Shown here piece after piece: positions 16,604-17,493 of a stretch of 17,493 nucleotides of DNA. The stretch's first letter is position 1. The number at the start of each line of letters is the position of its first letter. The stretch is taken from assembly GCA_003506635.1 (NCBI GenBank), contig DNZB01000303.1, positions 1-17,493 on the forward strand. The letters are read 5' to 3'. The stretch is from Parvularcula sp. GTDB taxonomy: Bacteria > Pseudomonadota > Alphaproteobacteria > Caulobacterales > Parvularculaceae. A program made the translations under genes and the position numbers. A model generated the notes under the pieces. The model was given only the letters and a program-made list of their open reading frames with translations. It ran no database searches and was not told the DNA's origin.

Positions 16604-16935
16604 AGCATTTCACCGACTTCCTGCGCTCACTCGTGCCTGGCTGGCCTACCGAGCGGCAATGGGTGACGATCGGTGTCTTCGCGCTCACCATGTTCCTGCT
16701 CGGGATGGCGCACGCGAGCCCGTTTCTGTGGAAAGTCGAACTGTTCAAGTTCGTCCTGCAGGCGGTTGTCGTCACCGGCCTCATCAACATGATCCTCGCC
16801 TTCCACTTCGCCGCGAACAAGTCCGACGAGGTCAAGGCCGACAATACCGGCAAGGCCTTCGACGCCATCGCGGCCGCCTCGCGCCATGCCCGGCCGGACG
16901 CGGAAAACGACACCAGCAAGGGAGATACGAAATGA
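16600..16935 (+). CDS. Two-span membrane protein, holin candidate
   Basis: 111 residues; ATG overlaps the endolysin stop as ATGA, with GGGA at 16589-16592 as a modest ribosome binding site. Transmembrane helices: residues ~21-37 (WVTIGVFALTMFLLGMA) and ~50-70 (KFVLQAVVVTGLINMILAFHF), joined by a short loop, followed by a polar, charged C-terminal tail (~73-111). Two spans plus a charged tail next to an endolysin is the form of class II holins, which open the inner membrane to release or activate the lysin. It is an architecture call, not a family match. Its stop overlaps the next gene's start (ATGA). Confidence 0.82.
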   Translation: MKHFTDFLRSLVPGWPTERQWVTIGVFALTMFLLGMAHASPFLWKVELFKFVLQAVVVTGLINMILAFHFAANKSDEVKADNTGKAFDAIAAASRHARPDAENDTSKGDTK

Positions 16936-17297
16936 AATCGCTTCGAAGTTACTTTGCCGCCGCCACCGTCATGCTGATGCTGTCGGGCTGCCTCGGCACG
17001 CTCGCGCCGCCGGCGACGTCACCGGCGCCGCTGTCGCGGACGGCAATCGACGAACAATCCGTGATCGTCGCCATGCGGTCTTATGACCTTGTGCTAACCC
17101 TCGTCGAACTCGGCGTCGACACCGGTGCCTTGCACGGCGCCCGGGCGGTCAAGGTCAAGGCTGCTCTTGTCCGTGTCAGCCACGCGATCGACGCCGCGCG
17201 CGCCGCCCAGCGCGCCGGCAGCGCCGACAGTTACACCGAAGCAATTGCGGCGGCGACGACGGCATTGGTCGACGCGCGCGCCGCGCTTGGTAACTGA
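16932..17297 (+). CDS. Outer-membrane-type lipoprotein, possible o-spanin
   Basis: 121 residues; ATG overlaps the holin-candidate stop (ATGA), with AAGGGAG at 16918-16924 seven bases upstream. The N-terminus is a lipoprotein signal: basic MKSLR, a hydrophobic core, then the lipobox LSGC with Cys20 as the lipidated residue. A short Pro-rich stretch (LAPPATSPAP) follows. The rest is helical and Ala-rich (AIDAARAAQRAGSADSYTEAIAAATTALVDARAAL). As Cys+1 is Leu rather than Asp, transport to the outer membrane is expected. In a lysis block this suits an outer-membrane spanin, with the coiled-coil membrane protein at 15303-15722 as possible partner. A superinfection-exclusion or other surface role is also possible. 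Confidence 0.82.
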   Translation: MKSLRSYFAAATVMLMLSGCLGTLAPPATSPAPLSRTAIDEQSVIVAMRSYDLVLTLVELGVDTGALHGARAVKVKAALVRVSHAIDAARAAQRAGSADSYTEAIAAATTALVDARAALGN

Positions 17298-17307
17298 GGA
17301 GGGCGAC

Positions 17308-17493
17308 ATGAACATCACCAAGCTCATTTCCGCGGCCCGCAGCATTGTCTCGGCGATTGCCGGTGGCGGCGTCGTTCCTGCCGTCATCGAAGCCGGCAAG
17401 TCGCTGATCGGATTCATCGACGATGTGAAGTCGACCGTACAGGAAACCGACCAGGAGCAGAGGCAGGCCCATTCCGACGCGCTGTACGCTGCG
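17308..17493 (+). CDS. Hypothetical protein, 3' end cut off by window
   Basis: The first 62 codons of a gene that continues beyond the window. ATG is preceded by a strong GGAGG (17298-17302) five bases upstream, ten bases after the lipoprotein stop. Residues begin MNITKLISAARSIVSAIAGG, then GVVPAVIEAGKSLIGFIDDV, and move into a charged, Gln/Glu-rich helix (TVQETDQEQRQAHSDAL). The first half is mildly hydrophobic and amphipathic rather than a clear membrane span. Position suggests the same lysis/late operon. No family recognised. Confidence 0.7.
   Translation, partial: MNITKLISAARSIVSAIAGGGVVPAVIEAGKSLIGFIDDVKSTVQETDQEQRQAHSDALYAA

Noticed and set aside
1..17493. CRISPR array, tRNA, insertion sequence or attachment site
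   Set aside because: No regularly spaced direct repeats, no cloverleaf candidate in the short gaps, no transposase or integrase frame, and no paired direct repeats at the edges were seen.

Overview
This 17.5 kb window is the tail and lysis end of a tailed bacteriophage or prophage. Every supportable gene lies on the + strand in one tightly packed series, with ATGA or TGATG stop/start overlaps at many junctions. The DNA is GC-rich (hand counts near 67% in typical stretches) with GC-rich third codon positions. Together with the protein styles this points to a high-GC proteobacterial host, perhaps an alphaproteobacterium of the Sphingomonadales or Rhizobiales. That host guess is an inference of low confidence. 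No integrase, attachment site, host gene or tRNA is visible, so phage and prophage cannot be told apart. The long tape measure protein with no visible sheath or contractile baseplate gene suggests a siphovirus-like tail.

Layout. (1) 3-4574: tape measure protein, its 5' end cut off by the window. (2) 4574-8446: a very large tail-tip/hub-like protein with two carbohydrate-binding-like modules around a helical spacer and a lower-GC 3' end. (3) 8443-9890: three small accessory genes, a DUF4376-like protein and two small proteins of unknown role; the middle one sits behind a hairpin that buries its ribosome binding site. (4) 9923-13180: a 1085-residue mosaic tail protein that appears to contain a zinc carboxypeptidase-like (M14) domain, a fibronectin type III domain and a phage-type C-terminal domain. 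(5) 13192-15303: an exported protein with a signal peptide, a proline-rich linker and a large helical domain, possibly acting on polysaccharide. (6) 15303-17493: a lysis-like block with a membrane/coiled-coil protein, a heavily structured leader, a tiny single-span membrane protein, a transglycosylase-like endolysin with an EF-hand-like loop, a two-span holin candidate, a lipoprotein, and the start of one more gene.

How they fit together: genes 1 and 2 would set tail length and form the tail tip. The large mosaic proteins would bind and perhaps digest cell-surface material. The last block would breach inner membrane, murein and outer membrane at the end of infection. The parts most worth a second look are the M14-like domain bracketed by repeated linkers (9923-13180), and the run of three stem-loops that contains two possible start codons of the tiny membrane protein (15759-15864).
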